Position numbers and translations under genes: made by a program. A model generated the notes under the pieces. It was not told where the DNA came from. It did no database searches and saw only the letters and a list, made by a program, of their open reading frames with translations. Below, one piece after another: positions 8,570-16,373 of a DNA stretch of 64,000 nt. Numbering within the stretch: the stretch's first letter is position 1; each line of letters starts with the position of its first letter. The stretch comes from JAOTVV01 sp041602035 (GTDB lineage Bacteria; Gemmatimonadota; Gemmatimonadetes; Gemmatimonadales; GWC2-71-9), in assembly GCA_041602035.1 (NCBI GenBank), contig JBFIHA010000016.1, positions 4,425 through 68,424 of the forward strand, given 5' to 3'.

Positions 8570-10104
8570 GCCGCCGGGTCGGCGCCGTCGCCGTGCTTTT
8601 CATCTGGGTGGGCGTCATGGGCTGGCTCGTCAAGCGAGAGTACTTCCGCCCACAGGCCGAGGTATTGGCCGAAGCCGCGCTGAACATCTCGCCGGCCGCG
8701 ACGTTTTATCGGCTCGATTTGGGTGGCCAGCAGATCGGCTTTGCGTCGAGCCTCATCGACACGCTGCAGGACACGATCCGCGTGCAGGACCAGATGGTCC
8801 TCCGTATCCCGGCCCTCGGATCAGTGCAGCGGGTGGAAGCGAGGACCAACGCCAACCTCACCCGCACCCTCAGTCTCCGGACGTTCGATGCCACACTGCG
8901 CGGCCAGGACGTCCGGTTCGACGTCACCGGGCGCGTGACCGGCGATTCCGTCCTCGACGTCGAGATCCAGAGCGCCGATTCACGGCAGACGTACCGTCTC
9001 CCGCTCGAGCGGCCCATCGTGCTCCCGGCCCTGCTCCCCCTGAGCCTCGCGTTCGGCGGCGAGCTCCGCGTGGGCCAGACGTACTCGGTCCGACTGTTCG
9101 ACCCGCTGGCGCTCGCCGAACGCACCGTGGACATCACCGTGACGGCGGAGTCCACGTTCGTCGTACCCGACTCCGCCGAGCTGCGTGGCAGCGAGTCGAT
9201 CTGGATCGCGGCGCGCTGGGACACCGTCCATGCTTGGAAGGTAAAGCAGGCGATGGGCGGGTTCTCGGTCGACGCGTGGATCGACGACATGGGGCAGATC
9301 GTGCAGGCGACAACCCCAGTGGGCTTCACCATGGAGCGAACAGCCTACGAGATCGCGTTCGAGAACTTCATCCGCCGGGAGCCGCAACTCACCGTGGCCG
9401 CTGTTGGTGCCGACCTCATTCGCGCGACGGCCATCGCCTCGAATGTCGCGCTGTCAGATGCCCTGGAAACGGTGCGGGTGCGCCTCGTTGGCGTTGACCT
9501 CGGCGCTTTCGATCTCTCTGGCGGCCGCCAGACGCTCGTGGGCGATACGCTCATCGTGACCCGCGAGCGCGACGAGCTGCTGCGACCCAGATATCGGTTG
9601 CCGGCCTCGGGCCCCACCTTCGATCCGTACTTGGTGTCGGAGCCTCTGGTGCAGAGCGACGATCCCCGCATCCAGGCGCAGGCCCGGCAGATTGTGGGCC
9701 GGACACGCGACCCGCGACGTGCGGCGCAACTGCTCAACGAGTGGGTCCACGACGAACTCGCCAAACGGGTCACCGTGAGCGTGCCCAGCGCGCTCGAGGT
9801 GCTCGAGACCCGCCGCGGCGATTGCAACGAGCACACCGTGCTCTACGTGGCGCTGGCTCGCGCTGTCGGCATTCCGACGCGGACCGCCGCCGGCCTCGTC
9901 CATGTGGACGGGCGATTCTACTACCACGCGTGGCCGGAGATCTACCTGAACGGCTGGGTGGCGGTCGACCCGACCTTCGGGCAGTTCCCGGCCGACGCGT
10001 CGCACCTCCGGTTCACGATCGGGGGGCTCGCGCGCCAAGTTGAGCTGATCCAGTTGATCGGCCGGCTCGAGCTGGAGGTGATTCAGACGAGGTCGGACGG
10101 ATGA
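8566..10104 (+). CDS. Membrane-anchored transglutaminase-like protein
   Basis: 512 residues from the GTG at 8566, which overlaps the previous stop (GTGA); upstream in-frame codons lie inside the macro gene. An N-terminal membrane segment (about 6-24) anchors a long beta-rich domain (about 40-370), then a transglutaminase core. The catalytic triad is readable as Cys420 (RRGDCNEH), His454 (YYHAWPE) and Asp468 (VAVDPTFGQ). Bacterial proteins of this type act as cysteine proteases or amide-forming enzymes in the periplasm. Its stop overlaps the ABC ATPase start (ATGA), so it is probably co-made with the exporter. Confidence 0.85.
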   Translation: MSRRVGAVAVLFIWVGVMGWLVKREYFRPQAEVLAEAALNISPAATFYRLDLGGQQIGFASSLIDTLQDTIRVQDQMVLRIPALGSVQRVEARTNANLTRTLSLRTFDATLRGQDVRFDVTGRVTGDSVLDVEIQSADSRQTYRLPLERPIVLPALLPLSLAFGGELRVGQTYSVRLFDPLALAERTVDITVTAESTFVVPDSAELRGSESIWIAARWDTVHAWKVKQAMGGFSVDAWIDDMGQIVQATTPVGFTMERTAYEIAFENFIRREPQLTVAAVGADLIRATAIASNVALSDALETVRVRLVGVDLGAFDLSGGRQTLVGDTLIVTRERDELLRPRYRLPASGPTFDPYLVSEPLVQSDDPRIQAQARQIVGRTRDPRRAAQLLNEWVHDELAKRVTVSVPSALEVLETRRGDCNEHTVLYVALARAVGIPTRTAAGLVHVDGRFYYHAWPEIYLNGWVAVDPTFGQFPADASHLRFTIGGLARQVELIQLIGRLELEVIQTRSDG

Positions 10105-10859
10105 TTCGACTGGAACGGCTCACCAAGACCTACGGCAAGTTCGTCGCGGTCAATGCCATCGACTTACACGTCCCCCGTGGCGAGTTGTTCGGCTTCTTGG
10201 GGCCGAACGGGGCGGGCAAGACCACGACCCTGCGGATGATCGCCGGGATCCTGCGGCCCACGGAGGGGCGCATCTGGCTGGGCGGCGACGATCTGATCGC
10301 CGATCCCATGTCAGCCAAGCGCCGGTTGGGGTTCATCCCGGACCGTCCCTTCGTGTACGAGAAGCTCACGGGTGCGGAGTTTCTGCGCTTCGTGGCGGGC
10401 CTGTTCGGGCAGGACGGCGTGGCGGTCGAGCGGCGCATCGACGAGCTGCTCGGACTATTCGAGCTGTCGGTGTGGAAAGACGAGCTGGTTGAGGCCTACA
10501 GCCACGGGATGCGTCAGAAACTCATCATTTCGAGCGCGCTCATCCACCGGCCCGAATGCATCGTCGTGGACGAGCCCATGGTGGGACTCGATCCCAAGGG
10601 GGCGCGACTGCTCAAGGACATCTTCCGCGCCTTCGTCGAACGGGGCGGCACCGTGCTGATGAGCACCCACACGCTCGAGGTGGCCCAGGCCATGTGCGAC
10701 CGGATCGCGATCATCCAAGAGGGCAATATCGTCGCGCGCGGCACCATCGACGAGCTGCGACTACAGACCGCGGCCGGCGACGCCTCCTTGGAGGAGCTGT
10801 TCTTGAAGCTGACCGGCGGCGAAGCCGTGAAAGAGCTCGCCGCGATCCTCCAGGACTGA
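10101..10859 (+). CDS. ABC transporter ATP-binding protein
   Basis: 252 residues with Walker A GPNGAGKTT (about residue 36-44), the degenerate signature YSHGMRQK typical of NatA/ABC-2 type ATPases, Walker B CIVVDEPMVGLDP and the switch histidine STHTLE. The length and the C-terminal extension after the switch (ELRLQTAAGDASLEELFLKL) fit ABC-2 exporters. It overlaps the transglutaminase gene and precedes the membrane subunit by 90 bases. The substrate cannot be read from the sequence. Confidence 0.92.
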   Translation: MIRLERLTKTYGKFVAVNAIDLHVPRGELFGFLGPNGAGKTTTLRMIAGILRPTEGRIWLGGDDLIADPMSAKRRLGFIPDRPFVYEKLTGAEFLRFVAGLFGQDGVAVERRIDELLGLFELSVWKDELVEAYSHGMRQKLIISSALIHRPECIVVDEPMVGLDPKGARLLKDIFRAFVERGGTVLMSTHTLEVAQAMCDRIAIIQEGNIVARGTIDELRLQTAAGDASLEELFLKLTGGEAVKELAAILQD

Positions 10860-10904
10860 TCGCGTGGAGCGGCGGATCGCGGGATCGGTGGATCGCGAGC
10901 GCGG

Positions 10905-10943
10905 TTCCCGTTTCCCGCTTCCCGGTTCCCGGTTCCCACTTCC
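10905..10943. repeat. Tandem heptamer repeat TTCCCGN
   Basis: Five consecutive 7-base units (TTCCCGT, TTCCCGC, TTCCCGG, TTCCCGG, TTCCCAC) plus a partial TTCC lie just before the permease start, in the only sizeable gap of this operon. The same repeat occurs in glpK at 25688-25715, where the two loci share the 20-mer starting TTCCCGTTTCCCG. It is a simple-sequence element, not a CRISPR or IS end. A degenerate GGATCG repeat lies directly upstream (10872-10897). Confidence 0.8.
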
Positions 10944-10949
10944 TGGTCG

Positions 10950-12626
10950 ATGAATTCCCTCGCCCTCGTCATCGCTCCCAAGTGGCGCACCGCGCTCACC
11001 CGCTTCCGTCAGGGCCAGTCGCGCGGGAAGGCGCTGATCATCGGCGGCGTAGGGCTCATCTTCTGGCTCGCCGTGTTCGGCGTGCTGTACCGGGTGCTTG
11101 GCTACTTCCGCGGCGTGGAAGAGATCGGGCCGCTCCTCGCCGCCAAGCTCTTGAGCTTGGCGCTGCTCTCCTTCTTATCGATACTGCTTCTCTCGAACGT
11201 CATCACCGCCCTCTCGTCCTTCTTCTTGGCCAAGGACCTCGATCTGCTGGTGTCGTCCCCTGTGGACTGGTTTCACGTCTACTTGGCGAAGCTGGGTGAG
11301 ACCCTGGTTCACAGCTCGTGGATGGTGGCACTCATGGCCGTGCCGATCCTCGCAGCCTACGGGGTGCGCTACGACGGAGGCTGGTGGTTCGGCTTCTTCG
11401 CCGTCGCCGTCGTTCTACCCATCCTGATCATGCCGGCAGTGGTCGGGAGCGCCGTCACGTTGATCCTGGTCAACGTCTTTCCGGCTCGACGCACGCGCGA
11501 CCTGCTCTCCGTGATCGCGATCGCGGCGGCAGGGGGCGTGGTGCTGTTGTTTCGGCTCATTCGTCCGGAGCGTTTGGCTGGACCCGAGGGGTTCCAGAGC
11601 TTGCTCGATTTCATCACCGTGCTCCGCACACCCACCTCGCCGTTGCTGCCGAGCGAGTGGTCCACTGATGCGCTGATGGGATACCTGGTGGGACCGTTCG
11701 ACTGGTTCCCGGTCATCGCGCTCTGGAGCTCTGCCTTGGCTACGGTGGTGCTGGGTGCCATGCTCCACTACGCCCTGTATCCCACGGGGTTCACGAAAGC
11801 ACAGGAGGGTGCCGAGCGGTTCGTGAAAGGGTGGCTCTGGGCAGCACTCCTCAACCCACTCTTCTCACCGCTCTCCGTGTCGAAGCGCGAGTTCGTGATC
11901 AAGGATCTCAAGCTGTTCTTTCGCGACACCACACAGTGGAGTCAACTCATTCTCCTTGGCGTGCTCGTGGTAATCTACCTCTTCAACATCCGCGCGCTGC
12001 CGCTGTTCACGGGCGAGCAGGTGCCGTTCTATCTGGTCACGGTGATCTCGTTCCTGAACCTGGGTCTCGCGGGTTTCGTCCTGGCCGCCATCGCCGCCCG
12101 GTTCGTGTTTCCCGCCATCTCGCTCGAGGGTCGGCAGATGTGGCTGCTGCGCTCGAGCCCGCTCGACCTCAAGGCGTTACTCTGGTCCAAGTACTGGGTG
12201 GGGACGGTGCCACTCCTGGTGCTGGCGCTCCTCATCACGGTGTTCACCAACGTGATTCTCCAGGCGAGCCCGTTCATGATGGCCGTGAGTGTGGGGACGA
12301 TCGTGCTGCTGACGGTCGCCATCAGTGCGATGGCGCTTGGGTTCGGGGCGCTCTATCCCCAGTTCGAAACCGAGAACGCGGCCCAGATCCCCACGTCATT
12401 CGGCGGATTGGTGTTCATGATGAGCACCATCGCCCTGCTCGCCCTGGTGATCGTGATCGAGGCGATGCCGGTCTCTACCTACCTGCGGGCGAGCTTCAAC
12501 GGGCAGCCGATACCGGTGGACATCACGATGATCGCGGCGTTCGTCGCGGTCGCCGTGATCTGCCTCTCGGCGGCAGGAGTGAGCCTGAAGGTGGGGCTCA
12601 CCAAGATGGAAGGGTTCGAGTTCTAG
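10950..12626 (+). CDS. ABC-2 type exporter membrane subunit (putative)
   Basis: 558 residues with about 12 hydrophobic segments spread through the whole protein, starting at about residues 30-50 and ending near 545. This is twice the size of single ABC-2 permeases and fits the large ABC exporter-type subunits that pair with one ATPase. There is no nucleotide-binding motif. It starts at ATG 10950, 90 bases after the ATPase, with the heptamer repeat between. The partnership is inferred from adjacency. The preceding transglutaminase-like gene may process or act on the exported product. Confidence 0.8.
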   Translation: MNSLALVIAPKWRTALTRFRQGQSRGKALIIGGVGLIFWLAVFGVLYRVLGYFRGVEEIGPLLAAKLLSLALLSFLSILLLSNVITALSSFFLAKDLDLLVSSPVDWFHVYLAKLGETLVHSSWMVALMAVPILAAYGVRYDGGWWFGFFAVAVVLPILIMPAVVGSAVTLILVNVFPARRTRDLLSVIAIAAAGGVVLLFRLIRPERLAGPEGFQSLLDFITVLRTPTSPLLPSEWSTDALMGYLVGPFDWFPVIALWSSALATVVLGAMLHYALYPTGFTKAQEGAERFVKGWLWAALLNPLFSPLSVSKREFVIKDLKLFFRDTTQWSQLILLGVLVVIYLFNIRALPLFTGEQVPFYLVTVISFLNLGLAGFVLAAIAARFVFPAISLEGRQMWLLRSSPLDLKALLWSKYWVGTVPLLVLALLITVFTNVILQASPFMMAVSVGTIVLLTVAISAMALGFGALYPQFETENAAQIPTSFGGLVFMMSTIALLALVIVIEAMPVSTYLRASFNGQPIPVDITMIAAFVAVAVICLSAAGVSLKVGLTKMEGFEF

Positions 12627-12660
12627 GACAGCGTCGGGTGGGGAGGTGGCAACCCGAGGT

Positions 12661-12682
12661 CGGCTCGGCTCATGCCGAGCCG
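12661..12682. terminator. Perfect 9-bp stem-loop between convergent genes
   Basis: CGGCTCGGC, loop TCAT, GCCGAGCCG. It sits between the ABC permease stop (12626, plus) and the 14-heme cytochrome stop (12725, minus). No clear T-run follows on either side, so it is at most a weak bidirectional terminator or an mRNA end-stabilising hairpin. Confidence 0.5.
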
Positions 12683-12724
12683 CCGCTCCACTCAAAGCAG
12701 CGTTCTCGAAAGATTAGGGAGCCG

Positions 12725-14509
12725 CTAGAACCTCTTCGTGTCCGCATGCACGTGGCAACGGAAGCAATTGTCTCGGTTCTGGCCCATGCTGCCCGTGTGA
12801 CACGTGTTGCACCAGTCGTAGCCGTTGTTGTGAGAATCGTTGACCGCGTTGGTGGTCACCGTGTAGCCGGGGCCACCGTCACTGGTGATCGGTACTCCGC
12901 CCGTGTCCCGCACGACCTGCACCAGATTGAACAGATTGCCGCTGGCGTGCGGTGTGTGGCAATCCAAGCACGGCACGGGCGTGAAGTCGTAGCGGGGGGC
13001 ACCGCCCCCTGTGGAACCCATCTGGGTATTCGGCCACGAGTTTCGGATGTTGTCGAGTGCCTGGGCCGGCGGGGTGACGCCCGGTCCGTAACTCCCGTCA
13101 TGGCAATCCATGCAGAATTCGCTCGCAAAGTCGGTATCTGAATAGACCTGCCCAGTCCCCGGCACCCGGCCATCGTTCGGATCGGGATCCGTCACGAACG
13201 GTTGTGCCTGAGTATCCCGGTGAGGATTGTGGCAATCCGTGCACTCGACCTTGGCACCGCTCTGAGCTTGCGCGGCCTGTTGGACGTCGTGCCGGTCGTT
13301 CAGGTTCACGTTGTCGTTGGGCGCCACGGGGGCCTGGACCCACAGGATGGACGGTTGGAAGGCACCCGCGATATCGGAGCCGGCCGGCCCATCGGCATCA
13401 TGGCAATTGAAGCAGAACCCCTCCTCCTCCTCGGCGTTGGCCGGCGGCGTGGGCGGCGTTCCCGCGGGAGCCAGCAGATTCTGCTTGGCCGACCCGTGGC
13501 CGGTGGCGTGGCAGCCGAACTGGCCGTTGCCGTAGCAGCCCACAATCGCCGCTGACTGCTCGTGTGATGACGCAACCCAGAAAGCGTTGTCGATCACGGG
13601 CGGCGTCTGCCCATCGCTGAACGGAACGCCACCTCCGGCGGCGTCTGCGTCATGGCAGGCAAGGCAGAAGGCCGTGAGCTTCACTGCCTCCGTGCTGCTC
13701 GTGGCCGGATCGCCGGTGAGCGTATAGATGATGCCGGCGTTGTCCGCGTTCTTGAGCCGCACGCTGCCCTGTTGGTGCTGCGCCATGTCGTGGCAGGTGG
13801 TGCAGTCCCCATCGGGGATCGAGTCGGCGGGCGTGACCAACACATGATGGCTGGCTCGCGCGAACTCGCCGACTACGGCCCGCCGACCTCCCACGGGAAC
13901 ACCGTCGCCGTTGTCTTGCGGGGTGTTGTGGCAGGCCGTGCACCCGCCGGCGCCCTGGAAGCCCGCATCGTGCGCATGGCAGGTGACGCACTCCTGCCCC
14001 GCATTGTGGCTCGCCCCACCCCCGGTGCTGAGATGGTACGTCGTCTGCGTGTGACACACCTCGCACACCCCGTCGTACGTGGTGTTGCCGTCAGCGAAGG
14101 AGTTCGTCCCCGTCCGCGCGGTGAACACGACCGTCTTGAGGCCGGTGTAGCGGGAGTTCAATTGCCGCGGAATGAGCGCCAGGTTCCCCGCCGCTTCGCC
14201 CTCATGATCGTGGCAATCGATGCACGACGTGGTATCCGCCACGGCATGATCGGTCCCGGCATGGACCGCCACGCCCTTGGGCACCGTTTCCCCGTTGTAG
14301 GTCGGCGGCGCCCCGTCGTCGTGGCACGACAGACAGAGATCCACGTCACGGTTGTGGTCGGTTAACGGGATGAACCCGCCCCCGCCGTGGACATTGTGGC
14401 AGTAGTCGCAATCGTCGTGCACCGTATTCTGTGCCCATGCCGGCTGCGGAGCTCCCAAGACCGCCCAGACCACCAGGCACGCCCCGATCCACGGATGCAC
14501 CCGCTTCAT
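12725..14509 (-). CDS. 14-heme c-type cytochrome, secreted
   Basis: 594 residues. A Sec signal (MKRVHPWIGACLVVWAVLGA... to PAWA) leads to a chain with 14 CXXCH motifs, from CDYCH near residue 35 to CFRCH near 585, plus one CX7CH (CYGNGQFGCH, about residue 325) that might bind a fifteenth heme. Several motifs are the doubled-CXXCH kind with a nearby distal histidine (CHNPH, CHTPH). There is no membrane anchor. It overlaps the propeller lipoprotein gene (ATGA). Likely role: extracellular or periplasmic electron wire in the first cytochrome locus. No known name fits with confidence. Confidence 0.9.
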   Translation of the reverse strand: MKRVHPWIGACLVVWAVLGAPQPAWAQNTVHDDCDYCHNVHGGGGFIPLTDHNRDVDLCLSCHDDGAPPTYNGETVPKGVAVHAGTDHAVADTTSCIDCHDHEGEAAGNLALIPRQLNSRYTGLKTVVFTARTGTNSFADGNTTYDGVCEVCHTQTTYHLSTGGGASHNAGQECVTCHAHDAGFQGAGGCTACHNTPQDNGDGVPVGGRRAVVGEFARASHHVLVTPADSIPDGDCTTCHDMAQHQQGSVRLKNADNAGIIYTLTGDPATSSTEAVKLTAFCLACHDADAAGGGVPFSDGQTPPVIDNAFWVASSHEQSAAIVGCYGNGQFGCHATGHGSAKQNLLAPAGTPPTPPANAEEEEGFCFNCHDADGPAGSDIAGAFQPSILWVQAPVAPNDNVNLNDRHDVQQAAQAQSGAKVECTDCHNPHRDTQAQPFVTDPDPNDGRVPGTGQVYSDTDFASEFCMDCHDGSYGPGVTPPAQALDNIRNSWPNTQMGSTGGGAPRYDFTPVPCLDCHTPHASGNLFNLVQVVRDTGGVPITSDGGPGYTVTTNAVNDSHNNGYDWCNTCHTGSMGQNRDNCFRCHVHADTKRF

Positions 14510-15486
14510 GGTGTGTCTCCCGCCCGGAACCGCACCACGCGCGCGGTGCTCGTGCTGGTCACGAACACCTGCCCGGCAGTATCGATCTCCACGTCGGTGG
14601 GGACTCGCAGATCGCTGACTGCCGGATCGCCCGTGCCAAGCGCCCCGACTCGTTCCCCGCTGTCCCGGTCGAACATCAGCACCTGCGCCAACACCGCGTC
14701 GGTCAGGTACACCCGCGCACTGTCCACGGCGAGCCCCCGGGGCCGGGAGAATCCACCGCTACACCCCAGCGAGCCACAGGTACCCTCTCCCGAGATCTCG
14801 CCCACGACGGCGCCCCAGGTCTCGGAATCGTAAGAGAAGGCCGTGACCGATGCGGCCACCCCACTCGCCCCGTAGTCGCTCACCCATACCTCCCGCCGGC
14901 CCGGATCGACCGCCACCCCTGCGGGCGAGCGTAGCTGCCCGGCCGCGATGGTCCCCGTGAGCGATCGGTCAGCGACATCGAACACCTTGATGTCCCCCGC
15001 GCGCCCGTCAAGCACGAAGACCAGCCCTTCCCCCCCATCGATCGCGAGATCGCTGGGATGGGCTACCGCTCCGATGTCACCGAGTGAACCGATGGCCCGA
15101 CCGGACGCGTCGAACATCTCCACCGTCTGTCGCTCTTCGATGCCGACGAAGATCTGATCGCCGAGCATGCCGACGGCCAGCGGCGTGGCGTCGAGCTTTA
15201 GGGCCTGATCGGGGAGCAGGGTGGCCGTATCGACCCGAAACACCATGCGTCTCTTCGAGTCGGTCACGAGCAGCCAGCCGGTGCCCGTCACCTCCACCCG
15301 GAGCGGGGACGCGAGCGTCGTTCCCGTCGGCGGCAGCTGCGGATCGACCGGCACCGTGGGGGATGGGGGATCCTTCTTCTCCGGCTTGTCCGTGTCGACA
15401 ACGTCCCCTCCACCCGGCACGTCTCCCAGGCAGCCGGCCAACAGACCGAGCGCCAAGAACAGGCTGAGGGGCCTCGCGATCGCCAT
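14506..15486 (-). CDS. NHL/beta-propeller lipoprotein
   Basis: 326 residues from the ATG at 15486, chosen because MAIARPLSLFLALGLLAGC gives a textbook lipoprotein signal with lipobox LAGC and GGGAGAAG lies upstream; longer frames lack this. After a proline-rich linker come repeated blades such as HPSDLAIDGGEGLVFVLDG and SPAGVAVDPGRREVWVSDYG, typical of six-bladed NHL propellers. Such propellers often sit beside multiheme cytochromes in metal-reducer loci, as assembly or docking factors. The gene is coupled to the 14-heme cytochrome, so a shared role is likely. Confidence 0.85.
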   Translation of the reverse strand: MAIARPLSLFLALGLLAGCLGDVPGGGDVVDTDKPEKKDPPSPTVPVDPQLPPTGTTLASPLRVEVTGTGWLLVTDSKRRMVFRVDTATLLPDQALKLDATPLAVGMLGDQIFVGIEERQTVEMFDASGRAIGSLGDIGAVAHPSDLAIDGGEGLVFVLDGRAGDIKVFDVADRSLTGTIAAGQLRSPAGVAVDPGRREVWVSDYGASGVAASVTAFSYDSETWGAVVGEISGEGTCGSLGCSGGFSRPRGLAVDSARVYLTDAVLAQVLMFDRDSGERVGALGTGDPAVSDLRVPTDVEIDTAGQVFVTSTSTARVVRFRAGDTP

Positions 15487-15592
15487 CACGCTTCTCCCGG
15501 GTGGGGCCGCATCCGTATCACCACCCCCATGATACCCGCGTCCACGGTCGGGCCACATGAGCCCAGTCACAGGCCAAGACACGCCCCGACCA

Positions 15593-16372
15593 CTAACGAT
15601 GAACCTCATGGCAGGTCTCACACCGGCCCGACGACGCCGCATGACCTAGCCCGGCGTGCGCTGTCGGCAGCTGCAACACCGGCACCACGCTGACCGGGGA
15701 CGCTCCAAGCACGGGGTCGTGGCACGAGCGGCAGAGCCGCTCGGTCGACGCTTCCCGGAGCAGCGGCCCGGGCATTCCCCGGTGGAGCCGGTGGCAGTCC
15801 GAGCACGCCACCGATTCATGGCCCACGAGATACGTGCCAGCATCGTGACACTGACCGCACAGTCCGGCCTGCTCGTGGTGCCCGGGCACGGTACCGGCAC
15901 GATCGTGCGGGTCGTGACACCTGGTGCACTGGATCCGATCTCCGCCCAGGGCGCTCAGGCCCACCACACCGCTGGCCGCGGCCACTCCCCTGGGCGGGAG
16001 CCCCGAGCGCAGTGTCAGGTCCACCTTTCCCATCGGGTGATGGCCCGAAAGATCGAAGCCCAGGTAGGTCCCACCCGACGCTCCGAGCAGCTGACGATCG
16101 GCCAGCTCGGGCTGGCGCTCGCGCAGGGCCACGCTCACGTGGCACCGCAGACACGAGCTGGAAACCGCCCCTAGGCCACCCACGACACCCGATCCGAGCC
16201 ACACGCTCACGTCGGCGGTCTTGAGGTTGTACTCACCCGGGTTTCCCCGACTGTGCGGCCCGTGGCAGAGATCGCAGCCCCGCTCGCCGAGCCTGCTCTC
16301 GGCGTGCTGTGCGCGGACCGTGGTGGCGGCGCAGACCAGGAAGAACCCGAGGGCGAGGGCACGAGGCCACAT
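15593..16372 (-). CDS. 7-heme c-type cytochrome, secreted
   Basis: 259 residues from the ATG at 16372, one base after the barrel gene's stop (TGACATG). The start MWPRALALGFFLVCAATTVRAQ is a Sec signal. Seven CXXCH motifs follow (CDLCH, CLRCH, CTRCH, CGQCH, CSDCH, CRSCH, CETCH), several with a following PH or LH that can be a distal ligand. Position directly after a beta-barrel gene is what is seen in porin-cytochrome conduits, where a periplasmic cytochrome plugs the barrel. This pairing is an inference. Confidence 0.88.
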   Translation of the reverse strand: MWPRALALGFFLVCAATTVRAQHAESRLGERGCDLCHGPHSRGNPGEYNLKTADVSVWLGSGVVGGLGAVSSSCLRCHVSVALRERQPELADRQLLGASGGTYLGFDLSGHHPMGKVDLTLRSGLPPRGVAAASGVVGLSALGGDRIQCTRCHDPHDRAGTVPGHHEQAGLCGQCHDAGTYLVGHESVACSDCHRLHRGMPGPLLREASTERLCRSCHDPVLGASPVSVVPVLQLPTAHAGLGHAASSGRCETCHEVHR

Positions 16373-16373
16373 G

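Noticed and set aside
10905..10943. CRISPR-like repeat
   Set aside because: Units are seven bases long, contiguous, without spacers, and no cas gene is present.
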